DNA from: Actinomycetota bacterium
GTDB taxonomy: Bacteria; Actinomycetota; Coriobacteriia; Anaerosomatales; UBA912
Reading direction: 5' to 3'
Assembly (NCBI GenBank): GCA_023488435.1
Contig: JAMDCK010000023.1
Location: forward strand, 1-48,948
DNA: 48,948 bases
Part shown: one piece after another, positions 41,518-48,948 of the stretch
How positions within the stretch are numbered: the first letter of the stretch is position 1
Layout of the letters: every line of letters begins with the position of its first letter
Translations under genes and position numbers: made by a program
The notes under the pieces: model-generated
Databases searched by the model: none
The model's input: the letters and a program-made list of their open reading frames with translations, nothing else
Told to the model about the DNA's origin: nothing

Positions 41518-42455
41518 GGGGTGGCCTCGGCCTCGGGTGCGGGAGTGGGGGTGCTTTCGACCCAGATGCGGTCGCCTGGGCGGATGACGCCGCCGGTGCG
41601 CACCGTGGCGAAGATGCCCTCCTTGGGCATGACGCAGTCGCCGGCCTGGTAGTAGATGGCGCAGCGTGTGTGACACTCCTTGCCGATTTGCGAGACCTCC
41701 ATGACGGCGTCGTCTCCGGCGCGGAGCACCGTGCCCACGGGCAGGCTGACCAGGTCGATCCCGCTGGTTGTGATGTTCTCGGCGAAGTCACCGGCGGTGA
41801 CATCGAGGCCGAGTGCGACCATCTTGTCGATCGATTCGGCGGCCAGCAGTGAGACCTGGCGGTGCCAATCCCCGGCGTGGGCATCGGCGCTGAGTCCGCT
41901 TCCGGCAACCAGCGTCGCGCTCTCGACCGGCGTCTTGCGGACTCCCTTGCCTTCGGAGACGTTGATCGATTCGATCGTGCCGAAGGAGATTCCTTTGGTG
42001 CCGCCACTCTTTGCGATGACCTTCACGTCACTGAGCTCCATCCCTTTGTCGATCGCTTTGCACATGTCATAGAGCGTCAGCCCGGCGACGGTTGCGGCCG
42101 TAAGCGCCTCCATCTCGACGCCGGTCTTGCCGTCGGTGGCGACCGTAGCGCGGATGGCGATCCCCGGACGCGCGCCGAGTGAAGGCTCAAGCTCAACTGA
42201 AGCGTGAGTCACTGCGAGCGGATGGCACATCGGGATGAGGTCACTGGTACGCTTGGCCGCCATGATCCCTGCGACGCGTGCGACAGCGAGTACGTCCCCT
42301 TTGGGGACCTTCCCGTCCACGATCGCCTCAACGGTCGCTGGCTGCATGCTGATAAAGCCGGAAGCAACGGCGGTCCTGCTGGTCACAGGCTTGTCCGAGA
42401 TATCCACCATCCTCGCCGCCCCGGTCTTGTCGATATGAGTAAGCTCTTCAGGCAT
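41514..42455 (-). CDS. MoaC-MOSC fusion protein
   Basis: A 313-residue two-domain protein. Residues 1-157 are MoaC (cyclic pyranopterin monophosphate synthase), with DLIPMCHPL, KTGVEMEALTA and YDMCKAIDKGM. Residues 158-313 are a MOSC domain (SADAHAGDWHRQVSLLA, GDFAENITTSGIDL, and KECHTRCAIYYQAGDCVMPK). MOSC domains bind or transfer sulfur with the molybdenum cofactor, using a conserved Cys; the CAIYYQAGDC pair here is a good candidate. Fusing pterin synthesis to a sulfur carrier is seen in some anaerobes. It lies between moaA and mogA. Confidence 0.9.
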   Translation of the reverse strand: MPEELTHIDKTGAARMVDISDKPVTSRTAVASGFISMQPATVEAIVDGKVPKGDVLAVARVAGIMAAKRTSDLIPMCHPLAVTHASVELEPSLGARPGIAIRATVATDGKTGVEMEALTAATVAGLTLYDMCKAIDKGMELSDVKVIAKSGGTKGISFGTIESINVSEGKGVRKTPVESATLVAGSGLSADAHAGDWHRQVSLLAAESIDKMVALGLDVTAGDFAENITTSGIDLVSLPVGTVLRAGDDAVMEVSQIGKECHTRCAIYYQAGDCVMPKEGIFATVRTGGVIRPGDRIWVESTPTPAPEAEATP

Positions 42456-42458
42456 CGG

Positions 42459-43508
42459 CTAACCTCCGATCTGCGACATCCGGCGGGCCGTACCGATCCG
42501 GCTGCCATGGTCTTTCGGTTTGAAGTGCAGTGCGGACCGCACGAGCTCTCTGACATCCTCGTCGGACCCCTCGCGCAGGGCCTGGCGCACGTCGATCTCC
42601 TCGTCGGAGAACAAACACGCGCGCAATCTGCCATCGGCGGTCAACCGCAGTCGGTTGCACCGATCGCAGAAGTGGTGCGAAAGCGGGCTGATGACCCCGA
42701 TCGTACCCGCTGCGCCCGCGAAGCGGTAGTAGCTCGCAGGTCCCCAGCCGCCCGGCGCATCACCGCGCTCCACAGGCTGCAGCTCACCGAGACCTTCAGC
42801 CTTACCGCCTGCCGAGAGAACCGCGAGCACCTCCTCGGAAGGCATGTGGTCGGCGCGCGTCCAGTGGAAGCCTTCTGCCGTGGCGGCCTTGCCGCCATCG
42901 CCGATGCACGCACCGCCCTCTTCGGCATCGTCGCCTATGGGCATGAACTCGATGAAGCGCACGTGCAGCGGGCGGGCAAGCGTCATCTTCGCGAAGCCGA
43001 GCAGGTCCTGTGCGAGCGAGCGGACCACGACCACGTTGAGCTTGACCGGGGCGAACCCGGAGGAGAACGCCGATTCGATGCCTGCCAGCGCGTCGGCCAG
43101 GTCGCCGCCGCGCGTCATGCGCGAGAAGACGTCCGGGTCGAGCGAGTCAAGCGAGATGTTCACGCGCGAGAGTCCCGCTTCGCGCAGCTCGGCCGCGAAT
43201 CGCGGCAGCAGCGTGCCGTTGGTGGTGAGCGCGATGGCCTCCAGGCCGGTGATCGCACGCAGGCGGCGGACGTGGTCCACGAGCCCGGCGCGCACAAGTG
43301 GCTCTCCGCCGGTCAGGCGGATCTTGCCGATCCCTTCGGCGACGGCGATCGCAGCGAAGCGCTCGATGTGCTCGAAGGAGAGGATGTCGGCGCGTGGCTT
43401 GAAGGACACGCCTTCGGGCGGCATGCAGTATACGCACCGAAGGTTGCAGCGGTCAGTAAGCGATATGCGCAGGTAGTCGATGGTGCGGCCTAGCGCGTCA
43501 GTCGCCAT
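42459..43508 (-). CDS. moaA: GTP 3',8-cyclase MoaA (radical SAM)
   Basis: The 349-residue enzyme begins molybdopterin synthesis by rearranging GTP. The radical SAM cluster motif is CNLRCVYC (about 21-28); the second cluster is CDRCNRLRL followed by RLRACLF; the essential GG ends the protein (MSQIGG). LTGGEPLVRAGL is the SAM-binding GGE region. The start overlaps the mobB stop by 11 bases. Confidence 0.95.
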   Translation of the reverse strand: MATDALGRTIDYLRISLTDRCNLRCVYCMPPEGVSFKPRADILSFEHIERFAAIAVAEGIGKIRLTGGEPLVRAGLVDHVRRLRAITGLEAIALTTNGTLLPRFAAELREAGLSRVNISLDSLDPDVFSRMTRGGDLADALAGIESAFSSGFAPVKLNVVVVRSLAQDLLGFAKMTLARPLHVRFIEFMPIGDDAEEGGACIGDGGKAATAEGFHWTRADHMPSEEVLAVLSAGGKAEGLGELQPVERGDAPGGWGPASYYRFAGAAGTIGVISPLSHHFCDRCNRLRLTADGRLRACLFSDEEIDVRQALREGSDEDVRELVRSALHFKPKDHGSRIGTARRMSQIGG

Positions 43509-44079
43509 CGGCGGCCTCCTCGGCAGCGGGGCGACGACCCTGGCGGCCCTGTCGCGCGCGCAGCTCGGCCTCCACGAGGTCGGCCAGCCCGACGATGTCG
43601 TCGAGGCCGAAGCGAGGGCGCCCAGCGTCGGCGAGCTCGGGGTTGTCGGTCACGAGCGCGAACCGCTCCTCGGCGGGTACGATGCCTTCCGAGCTGCGCT
43701 CGCGGCGAGAGACCTCGATGCGCGTGGGGCCCGAGCGCATGAAGCCCTCGGTGAGAACGAGGTCGACCTCGCCTGCCGCCTCGGCGATCTCGGCGAGCGT
43801 GCGCTCCCGCTCGACGCGGCGGATGACGGCGAACTGCGTCGGCGAGGAGATCATGGTGACGTGCGAGCCCGCGCGGGCATGGCGCCACGAGTCCTTGCCG
43901 GGCACGTCGATGTCGACCGCGTGCTTGTGATGCTTGACGGTCGCGATCTTGTAGCCGCGGCCCGTAAGCTCCCGCACGAGTCGCTCGACCACGCCGGTCT
44001 TACCCGAGTCGCTCTTGCCGACTACCGAGAAGACCGGTGGCGCGCTGGCGGTGCCGCCGATGTCATCGCCAAGGCTCAA
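43498..44079 (-). CDS. mobB: MobB-type GTP-binding protein
   Basis: About 193 residues with a Walker A loop (VVGKSDSGKTGVVERLV) and KHHKHAVDIDVPGKDSWRHA typical of MobB, which assists guanine-dinucleotide attachment to the molybdenum cofactor. The start is uncertain: the frame runs far upstream but overlaps the previous gene. TTG 44079, one base after that gene's stop and with GGGGTG upstream, gives the usual family length. The Ala/Arg/Glu-rich C-terminal 20 residues are extra. Confidence 0.85.
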   Translation of the reverse strand: MSLGDDIGGTASAPPVFSVVGKSDSGKTGVVERLVRELTGRGYKIATVKHHKHAVDIDVPGKDSWRHARAGSHVTMISSPTQFAVIRRVERERTLAEIAEAAGEVDLVLTEGFMRSGPTRIEVSRRERSSEGIVPAEERFALVTDNPELADAGRPRFGLDDIVGLADLVEAELRARQGRQGRRPAAEEAADGD

Positions 44080-44080
44080 G

Positions 44081-44296
44081 TTAGAAGCACCCCAGATCGC
44101 AGTTCTTGACGCGGATGCCGGCTGCATCAGCCGCAGCTCCCGCGACCTTGTAGGCGACACCGCTGTCCTCGGCGAACTTGCGAAGCACCGGGCATGTGAC
44201 CTTGCCGTCGACTGCCTTGGCCTTGACGGCCTCGAGCATCTCGGGCGTGACCTGCTCGGCCCAGCGCGGATCGACCTGCTTGGATGAACCACTCAT
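44081..44296 (-). CDS. Small conserved-looking Cys protein in the cofactor operon
   Basis: A 71-residue protein starting at ATG 44296, overlapping the moeA stop (ATGA). It is mainly helical, with Cys in VTCPVLRKFAEDSGV and a C-terminal CDLGCF. The central part (AYKVAGAAADAAGIRVKN) could be a small winged or helical fold. I do not recognise a characterised family. The position between moeA and mobB, with tight overlap, suggests a role in cofactor synthesis, metal handling or sulfur delivery. The frame and ribosome context are convincing. Confidence 0.75.
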   Translation of the reverse strand: MSGSSKQVDPRWAEQVTPEMLEAVKAKAVDGKVTCPVLRKFAEDSGVAYKVAGAAADAAGIRVKNCDLGCF

Positions 44297-45549
44297 AGTA
44301 CGACTCCTTCCTCGATGTCGAGCCGCATACACTCGACCAGCGAACCTGCCGAAAAGTGACTCTCGCCCGCCTCGAGCACGAGCAGGCAGTTACCTCGATG
44401 TGCAGCGCTCAGCAGCGCCGAGGACTGGCTTCCGGCCAGCTCGACCTCGAGCCCGGGGGCCCCCGAAGCGCTCAGCCGCGCGCGCAGGTAGTAGCGCTTC
44501 TCGGCACGCTTGCGCACGTCGTGTGCGAGGCGAGCGGTCACGCGCGGGCGCTCGAGCGCGGTGTGTCCCTGCATCTTGCGGAGCACGGGGCGCACGAAGA
44601 CCTCGAAGCCGACGTAGGCGCTCGTAGGATTGCCTGGCAGCCCGAAGACCGGCGTGTCGCCGACGCGCCCCATCGTCTGGGGAGCGCCTGGGCGCATGGC
44701 GACCTTGTAGAACGCGAGCTTGCCGATCCGCTCGAGGACCGGTCGCACGAAGTCGAAATCCCCAACGCTGACTCCGCCGGAGGTGATGATGTAGTCGGCC
44801 TCTTCGGCGGCGCGCAGGAACGCGGCCTCGATCGCGGCGACGTCGTCGTGGACGATCGGGTAACGCAGCGGCTCGCCCCCCGCGGCGCGCACCTGCGCAG
44901 CCAGCGAGTAGCTGTTGGAGTTGCGGATCTTGCCGGGCCCCGGCGCCATACCGACCTCGACGAGCTCGCTGCCGGTCGAGATGACCGCCACGCGCGGCCT
45001 TCGGAAGACCTCGACAGTCGCATGTCCGGTCGCTGCGAGAAGCCCGACCGCCGCCGGGCCGATGACCTCACCTGCCGAGAGGACCACCTCGCCCGCCGAG
45101 ACCTCCTCGCCCCTTCGGCGGATGTGATCGCCCTCGCCCGGCGCCTGCGCGAAGGCCACGCGCGACCCGATCGAGCCGTCGCCGGAGGCAGTGCGGGTCA
45201 CCTCGACCATCACCACTGTGTCGGCGCCTGCAGGCACGGGTGCGCCGGTCATGATGCGCGCTGCCTGGCCGGGGGCGAGCGGGCCGTCCCACCAGGTGCC
45301 GGCCGGGATATCGGCGGCGACCTCGAGGATCACGGGTGTCTCGGCAGTTGCGGAGGCGAGATCGGCGGCTCGCACAGCGAACCCGTCCATCGCCGAGTTG
45401 TCGAAGGGCGCGACGTCGATGTCGCTGCGTGCGTCGGCTGCGAGCACTCGGCCGAGGGCCTCGGTGAGCGCCACCCGCTCCGCGCCAAGCGGCGTGACCA
45501 TCGAGAGCGCAGCCTCCCTGGCCTGCTCCACGGTTATCGGGGTGCTCAT
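44293..45549 (-). CDS. moeA: Molybdopterin molybdenumtransferase MoeA
   Basis: The 418-residue enzyme inserts molybdate (or tungstate) into adenylated molybdopterin. Motifs: FDNSAMDGFAVRAADL, IMTGAPVPAGADTVV, ISTGSELVEVG, TSGGVSVGDFDFV, and GLPGNPTSAYVGFEVFV. ATG 45549 overlaps the mobA/fdhD stop (ATGA). Only one MoeA is seen in the window; tungsten users often have a second. Confidence 0.94.
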   Translation of the reverse strand: MSTPITVEQAREAALSMVTPLGAERVALTEALGRVLAADARSDIDVAPFDNSAMDGFAVRAADLASATAETPVILEVAADIPAGTWWDGPLAPGQAARIMTGAPVPAGADTVVMVEVTRTASGDGSIGSRVAFAQAPGEGDHIRRRGEEVSAGEVVLSAGEVIGPAAVGLLAATGHATVEVFRRPRVAVISTGSELVEVGMAPGPGKIRNSNSYSLAAQVRAAGGEPLRYPIVHDDVAAIEAAFLRAAEEADYIITSGGVSVGDFDFVRPVLERIGKLAFYKVAMRPGAPQTMGRVGDTPVFGLPGNPTSAYVGFEVFVRPVLRKMQGHTALERPRVTARLAHDVRKRAEKRYYLRARLSASGAPGLEVELAGSQSSALLSAAHRGNCLLVLEAGESHFSAGSLVECMRLDIEEGVVL

Positions 45550-47012
45550 CGGCTGTCTCCGTCCTGTTGGGGTGCGACCGCGGGCGCACCTTCGGCGACC
45601 TCGACCCGCTGTGGGCATGTGTATACCACCAGCTTACCGCCACGCGCATACCCGACCAGCGTGATCCCGAGCTCGGCGGCGATCTTGGCCGCCAGGTCGG
45701 TCACCGCCGTGCGTGACACCACGACCGGTATCCGCGATTTCGCCGCTTTGACCGCCATCTCATACGATATGCGCCCGGTGGTCAGCAGCACGGCATCCGC
45801 GAGCGGCAGGCGGTCGAGCCACGCCCGGCCGAGCGCCTTGTCCAGCGCGTTATGCCGCCCGACGTCCTCTCGCACGATGCGCACGCGGCCATCGACGCCC
45901 AGCGCGCACGCGTGCATGCCACCGGTGTCGCGGTACGCGGCCGCGTCGCGCGTCATCTGCCCCATCATCTCGTACAGCAGCTCACTCGACACCGAGGCGC
46001 CGCTCTCGATCCGCGCCAGACCGCGCGCGTGCCCCACGCTGGAGAAGGTGATGCCCTTCCCGCAACCGCTGGTCACGTAGCGCGTCTTGTAGACCATGTC
46101 CTCGGGCACCGCCTCGGCGGTCGATACCCACACGAGTCCCCGCTTGGCGTCGACCTCGATGCCACCAAGCGCATCCCGGTCGCTCACGAGCCCTTCGGCG
46201 AGCAGGAATCCGGCCGCCATCTCCTCAAGATCGCTCGGCGTGGCCTGCACGGTGGCGATCTCGACGTCGTTCATGTGGATGGTCACCGGATGCTCGACGG
46301 GCATCCCGCGCGCGCGCCTCGTGCCGACCTCGACCACTCGCGTGCGGATCCGACGCTCACCTGCCGAGAAGCCCGGATCGCCCGCCGGATCATGGCGAGC
46401 TTCGGCGAGATCGTCGGCGGTGTTGATGTTTCGCAGGCTGCGCAGCTCGGGGTCGACCTCGCGCAGCGACTCGACCGCGACCTCGGCGACCGTAAGCCCC
46501 GGCAGGATCGCCACAAGCCGCCTGCGTCCGCTATCGAGCGCCTTTCGCGCGGCGGGCAGACACGTCTCGCGACGATAGAGCGCGAGCAGCGGCTCGGGCC
46601 CTTCGGCGGAGACCGGCATCACGACATCGGCGCCTTCGGCCCGCGCCCACAACGCGCGCACCACCGAGGGCTTGAGCCACGGCATGTCGGCGGCGACCGC
46701 GAGCACCCATTCCTCCTCGGCGGCAGCGAGCGCGGTGGCAAGCCCGCCGAGCGGTCCCTGGTACGCGACCTCGTCGCGCAGGACGCGGACCTCAGGCGGC
46801 AGCCCGGCTGTCGAGATCGCCTCGGGGCGGTTCGTGACGACCAGCGTTGAGGCGCAGACCGCGCCCACGACATCGACCACGCGCGACACGAGCGTCTCGC
46901 CCTCGAAGTCGAGCAGCGTCTTGTCGACGCCCATGCGCACGCTGCGGCCGCCCGCGAGCACCGCTGCTGTCACCGGCAACCTGTCTGGTTGTATCGCCGA
47001 AGGGTCACTCAC
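45546..47012 (-). CDS. MobA-FdhD fusion protein
   Basis: The 488-residue protein joins MobA (about 1-200: VLAGGRSVRMGVDKTLLDFE, then AVAADMPWLKP), which makes the guanine dinucleotide cofactor, to FdhD (about 215-488: VEHPVTIHMNDVEIATVQAT, SGCGKGITFSS, VREDVGRHNALDKALGR, TTGRISYEMAVKAA). FdhD passes sulfur from a cysteine desulfurase to the formate dehydrogenase cofactor. FdhD's sulfur-transfer region has one Cys (SGCGKG) rather than CxxC. The start is GTG with AGGAGG upstream. Fusion puts cofactor completion and formate dehydrogenase sulfuration in one polypeptide. Confidence 0.92.
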   Translation of the reverse strand: MSDPSAIQPDRLPVTAAVLAGGRSVRMGVDKTLLDFEGETLVSRVVDVVGAVCASTLVVTNRPEAISTAGLPPEVRVLRDEVAYQGPLGGLATALAAAEEEWVLAVAADMPWLKPSVVRALWARAEGADVVMPVSAEGPEPLLALYRRETCLPAARKALDSGRRRLVAILPGLTVAEVAVESLREVDPELRSLRNINTADDLAEARHDPAGDPGFSAGERRIRTRVVEVGTRRARGMPVEHPVTIHMNDVEIATVQATPSDLEEMAAGFLLAEGLVSDRDALGGIEVDAKRGLVWVSTAEAVPEDMVYKTRYVTSGCGKGITFSSVGHARGLARIESGASVSSELLYEMMGQMTRDAAAYRDTGGMHACALGVDGRVRIVREDVGRHNALDKALGRAWLDRLPLADAVLLTTGRISYEMAVKAAKSRIPVVVSRTAVTDLAAKIAAELGITLVGYARGGKLVVYTCPQRVEVAEGAPAVAPQQDGDSR

Positions 47013-47016
47013 GCTA

Positions 47017-48099
47017 TCACGCCTCCTGTCGCACTAGCACCGCTGAAGCCTTGAAGAGCGCCTTGACCCGCAAGCCGGGTTTCAGGCCCAGGTCCTGGAT
47101 CGCAGCCCTGGTCACCCGCGCCAGGATCGTCTGGCCGCCCAGGTCGAGCACAACATGGCTGGTCACGCCCCAGTATTTGACGTCGACCACCGTTGCAGGA
47201 AGCAGATTCCTTGCCGAGGAACGCGCGGCCTCGAAATCCGCCTCGAAGAGCACGACGTCCTCCGGCCGCAGACCCAGGATGACCCGCAGGCCCGCGGGAA
47301 TCTCTCCGACCGCCTCGACGGTCACGCCGCCGATGTCGATCGTGAGCAGCCCGTCATGGCGCTCTTCGACGATACCACGCAGCGGCATCTGTGCACCCAC
47401 GAACCCGGCCATCCACTCATCGCCGGGCAATCCGATGACCTCGGCGACCGGGCCTTGCGCGACGATGCGGCCTTCGCGCATGACCGCGAGGTCATCGGCG
47501 ATCGCGGTCGCTTCCTGCTGGTCGTGGGTGACGTAAATCGTCGTCATCGAATCCTGCGAAAGGATGCGCGAGAAATCCAGTGCGAGTCGGCTTTTGAGCA
47601 GCGGGTCCAAAGACGCGAGCGGCTCGTCGAGGAAGAGCACATCGGGCTTGAGCACCAGTGCGCGCGCGAGCGCCACACGCTGGGACTCGCCGCCGGAGAG
47701 CGTGAGCGCCGAGCGATCCTCCCACCCCTCGAGACCGACGCGGGCAAGCGCCTCAGAGACCGCCTCGGCACGCTTGGGCGGCGCGATGCGCCTGAGCTTG
47801 AGGCCGTAGGCGACGTTGTCGGCGACCGTGCCCTTGAACAGGTACGGGTTCTGGAACGCCGCAGCGAAGCGCCTGCGTGTCTGCCTGTCGCGGGTGTCGA
47901 CCGGCTGGCCGTCGAACAAGACCTGCCCGGCGTCAGGGCGCTCAAGCAGGCCGAGCAACGCCAGCAGCGTCGATTTCCCCGCTCCTGAGGGTCCCACTAT
48001 CCCCAGCGTGAGCCCCGCGCGTGCCTCGATGCGGCCGATGTCGACCACGGCTCGCCCGCCGTAACTCCTCACGAGACCCTCGCCTACGAGCATCGTCAT
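47017..48099 (-). CDS. tupC: Tungstate/molybdate ABC transporter ATP-binding protein
   Basis: The 360-residue ATPase has Walker A (GPSGAGKST), signature LSGGESQRVALARAL, Walker B (LFLDEP) and the switch His (YVTHDQQEA). Residues about 240-360 hold a two-part TOBE domain that may sense oxyanion. The neighbouring permease looks TupB-like, so tungstate is the likelier substrate; molybdate is possible. It overlaps the permease gene by 4 bases. Confidence 0.86.
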   Translation of the reverse strand: MTMLVGEGLVRSYGGRAVVDIGRIEARAGLTLGIVGPSGAGKSTLLALLGLLERPDAGQVLFDGQPVDTRDRQTRRRFAAAFQNPYLFKGTVADNVAYGLKLRRIAPPKRAEAVSEALARVGLEGWEDRSALTLSGGESQRVALARALVLKPDVLFLDEPLASLDPLLKSRLALDFSRILSQDSMTTIYVTHDQQEATAIADDLAVMREGRIVAQGPVAEVIGLPGDEWMAGFVGAQMPLRGIVEERHDGLLTIDIGGVTVEAVGEIPAGLRVILGLRPEDVVLFEADFEAARSSARNLLPATVVDVKYWGVTSHVVLDLGGQTILARVTRAAIQDLGLKPGLRVKALFKASAVLVRQEA

Positions 48100-48806
48100 C
48101 GCCCCGGCTCGAAGCGCTCGGTGGAGTGCTGGTACCAGGCCAGCGCAGCGTTGATCGCAAATGTGATCACCAGCAGGATCAGCCCGAGCGCGAGCGCCAT
48201 CCCGAACTCGCCTCGGCGGGCCTCCTGCACGATCGCGGTGGTCAGCACCCTGGTCTCGCCCTCGATGTTGCCGCCCACCATCATGACCGCGCCGACGCCT
48301 CGGATCACAGCGCCGAACGCGGTGGCGACGGCCGCCAGCACGCCCAGGCGCGCCTCACGCAAGGTGAGGATCGCCTCCTGCCACGCCGAGGCACCCAGCG
48401 AACGCGCCTGCAGCCGCAAACGGTAGGGCACCGAAGCGACCGCCACCGCCGTCAGCCCGGCGATGATCGGCGCCGAAATCAGGGTCTGCGCGATCGACAT
48501 CGCCTCCACCGAGTACAGCAAGCCGAGAAAACCCAGCGGGCCAGTCCGAGAGAGCGCCATCATCACCAACAAGCCGATGACCACCGGCGGGACCGCCATC
48601 GCGGTCGACATGAGGGCCACTGTTGCGCGCTTGCCTCGGAAACGCACGACGCCCAGCACGAACCCGATGGGTGTGCCGAGCGCCATGCCTGCTACGGTGG
48701 AGACTATCGCGACCTGGAACGTCGTTGCGATGATCTGCCACAACTCGGCGGAACCACCCGTCACAAGCGTCCATGCGGTCACGAATGCTTCAGCGAATAT
48801 CTCCAC
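48096..48806 (-). CDS. tupB: Tungstate-type ABC transporter permease
   Basis: The 236-residue membrane protein has about six helices and the binding-protein-dependent permease loop region SLGASAWQEAILTLREARLG. Segments RTGPLGFLGLLYS and VGGNIEGETRVLTTAIVQEA match TupB-type tungstate permeases. The start is GTG 48806. It lies between tupA and tupC. Confidence 0.86.
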   Translation of the reverse strand: MEIFAEAFVTAWTLVTGGSAELWQIIATTFQVAIVSTVAGMALGTPIGFVLGVVRFRGKRATVALMSTAMAVPPVVIGLLVMMALSRTGPLGFLGLLYSVEAMSIAQTLISAPIIAGLTAVAVASVPYRLRLQARSLGASAWQEAILTLREARLGVLAAVATAFGAVIRGVGAVMMVGGNIEGETRVLTTAIVQEARRGEFGMALALGLILLVITFAINAALAWYQHSTERFEPGR

Positions 48807-48822
48807 CGTGTTTCAGTCCTAC

Positions 48823-48948
48823 CTAGGATGCGTTGGGAATGAAGAGCGGCTCTCCGAACTCCTCCACGCCGAACTCCTCGATCACCGCCTGAGCCTCGGG
48901 CGAGAGAATCCAGTCGAAGAACGCCTGGGCGCCCTCGGGGTTGGCCGC
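48823..48948 (-). CDS. tupA: C-terminus of tungstate-binding protein (partial)
   Basis: The last 41 codons are inside the window, reading AANPEGAQAFFDWILSPEAQ and ending EPLFIPNAS with TAG at 48823-48825. This is the usual C-terminus of periplasmic oxyanion-binding proteins of the TupA type. The gene continues past the right edge. It is the first of the three transporter genes visible in this operon. Confidence 0.85.
   Translation of the reverse strand, partial: AANPEGAQAFFDWILSPEAQAVIEEFGVEEFGEPLFIPNAS

Noticed and set aside
40463-41587. Plus-strand frame of 374 codons opposite the cysteine desulfurase and mogA
   Set aside because: Antisense of two well-supported genes with no recognisable motif.
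44356-46080. Long plus-strand frame of 574 codons opposite moeA and mobA/fdhD
   Set aside because: Antisense shadow in high-GC coding DNA; composition rich in Arg/His/Asp, no domain, no ribosome site, and both genes below are certain.
48021-48842. Plus-strand frame of 273 codons opposite tupB/tupC
   Set aside because: His/Arg/Gln-rich shadow of a membrane permease gene.
1-48948. tRNA, rRNA or CRISPR arrays
   Set aside because: No cloverleaf with CCA-type end, ribosomal RNA segment or regularly spaced repeats was recognised by eye.

Overview
The window looks like chromosomal DNA of an anaerobic, high-GC, Gram-positive-type bacterium. My best guess is a deep-branching Actinomycetota (Coriobacteriia/Anaerosomatales-like) lineage. 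The basis is cell-wall-binding type 2 repeats, an NlpC/P60 hydrolase, an L,D-transpeptidase, no outer-membrane genes, an ECF sigma/DUF5667-like anti-sigma pair, very many c-type haem motifs and a selenocysteine formate dehydrogenase. The taxonomy is an inference. No rRNA, tRNA, CRISPR, IS element or phage gene was seen.

Layout. (1) 1-9.1 kb: start of a membrane-anchored protein (perhaps a NapC-like cytochrome), RidA, a chemoreceptor, a small gene with an in-frame UGA, a J-domain protein, a class A PBP, a Yip1-like membrane protein, an EamA transporter, VanZ, and an anti-sigma/ECF sigma pair. A perfect 960-bp tandem duplication covers the EamA/VanZ/anti-sigma junction. (2) 9.2-21 kb: one long minus-strand cluster read cheR-mcp-cheW-cheY-cheB-cheA-cheC-cheD-diguanylate cyclase-PG-binding protein-NlpC/P60-pilT, with many 4-11 bp overlaps. 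It suggests chemosensory and c-di-GMP control of type IV pili. (3) 21-39.8 kb: an L,D-transpeptidase, then an electron-transfer region. It holds a 14-haem cytochrome with an inserted propeller-like segment, a YCF48-like/CWB2 wall protein, a lipoprotein, a 6-haem cytochrome, formate dehydrogenase beta and selenocysteine-containing alpha, an NHL-TM-PIN protein, a TPR protein broken by a perfect 152-bp tandem duplication, and 20-haem and 7-haem cytochromes. (4) 39.86-48.95 kb: a tightly overlapping molybdenum/tungsten cofactor operon, read tupA-tupB-tupC-mobA/fdhD-moeA-small Cys protein-mobB-moaA-moaC/MOSC-mogA-cysteine desulfurase.

How it fits together. Region 4 imports tungstate or molybdate, makes the bis-MGD cofactor and supplies sulfur through a cysteine desulfurase and FdhD, which a formate dehydrogenase such as that in region 3 requires. 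The dehydrogenase carries a Tat signal and sits with cytochromes instead of a cytochrome b subunit, so formate electrons probably enter a periplasmic or wall-spanning haem network.

Most interesting observation. The formate dehydrogenase alpha gene has an in-frame UGA followed by a SECIS hairpin with the GGUCU loop and spacing known from E. coli fdhF. The small plus-strand gene at 2117-2452 also has an in-frame UGA, with a 7-bp, GG-looped hairpin at nearly the same distance. Reading through it restores a complete thioredoxin fold with a C-x4-U active site. Its promoter contains a CsoR/CstR-type inverted repeat. I propose it as a new small redox selenoprotein.
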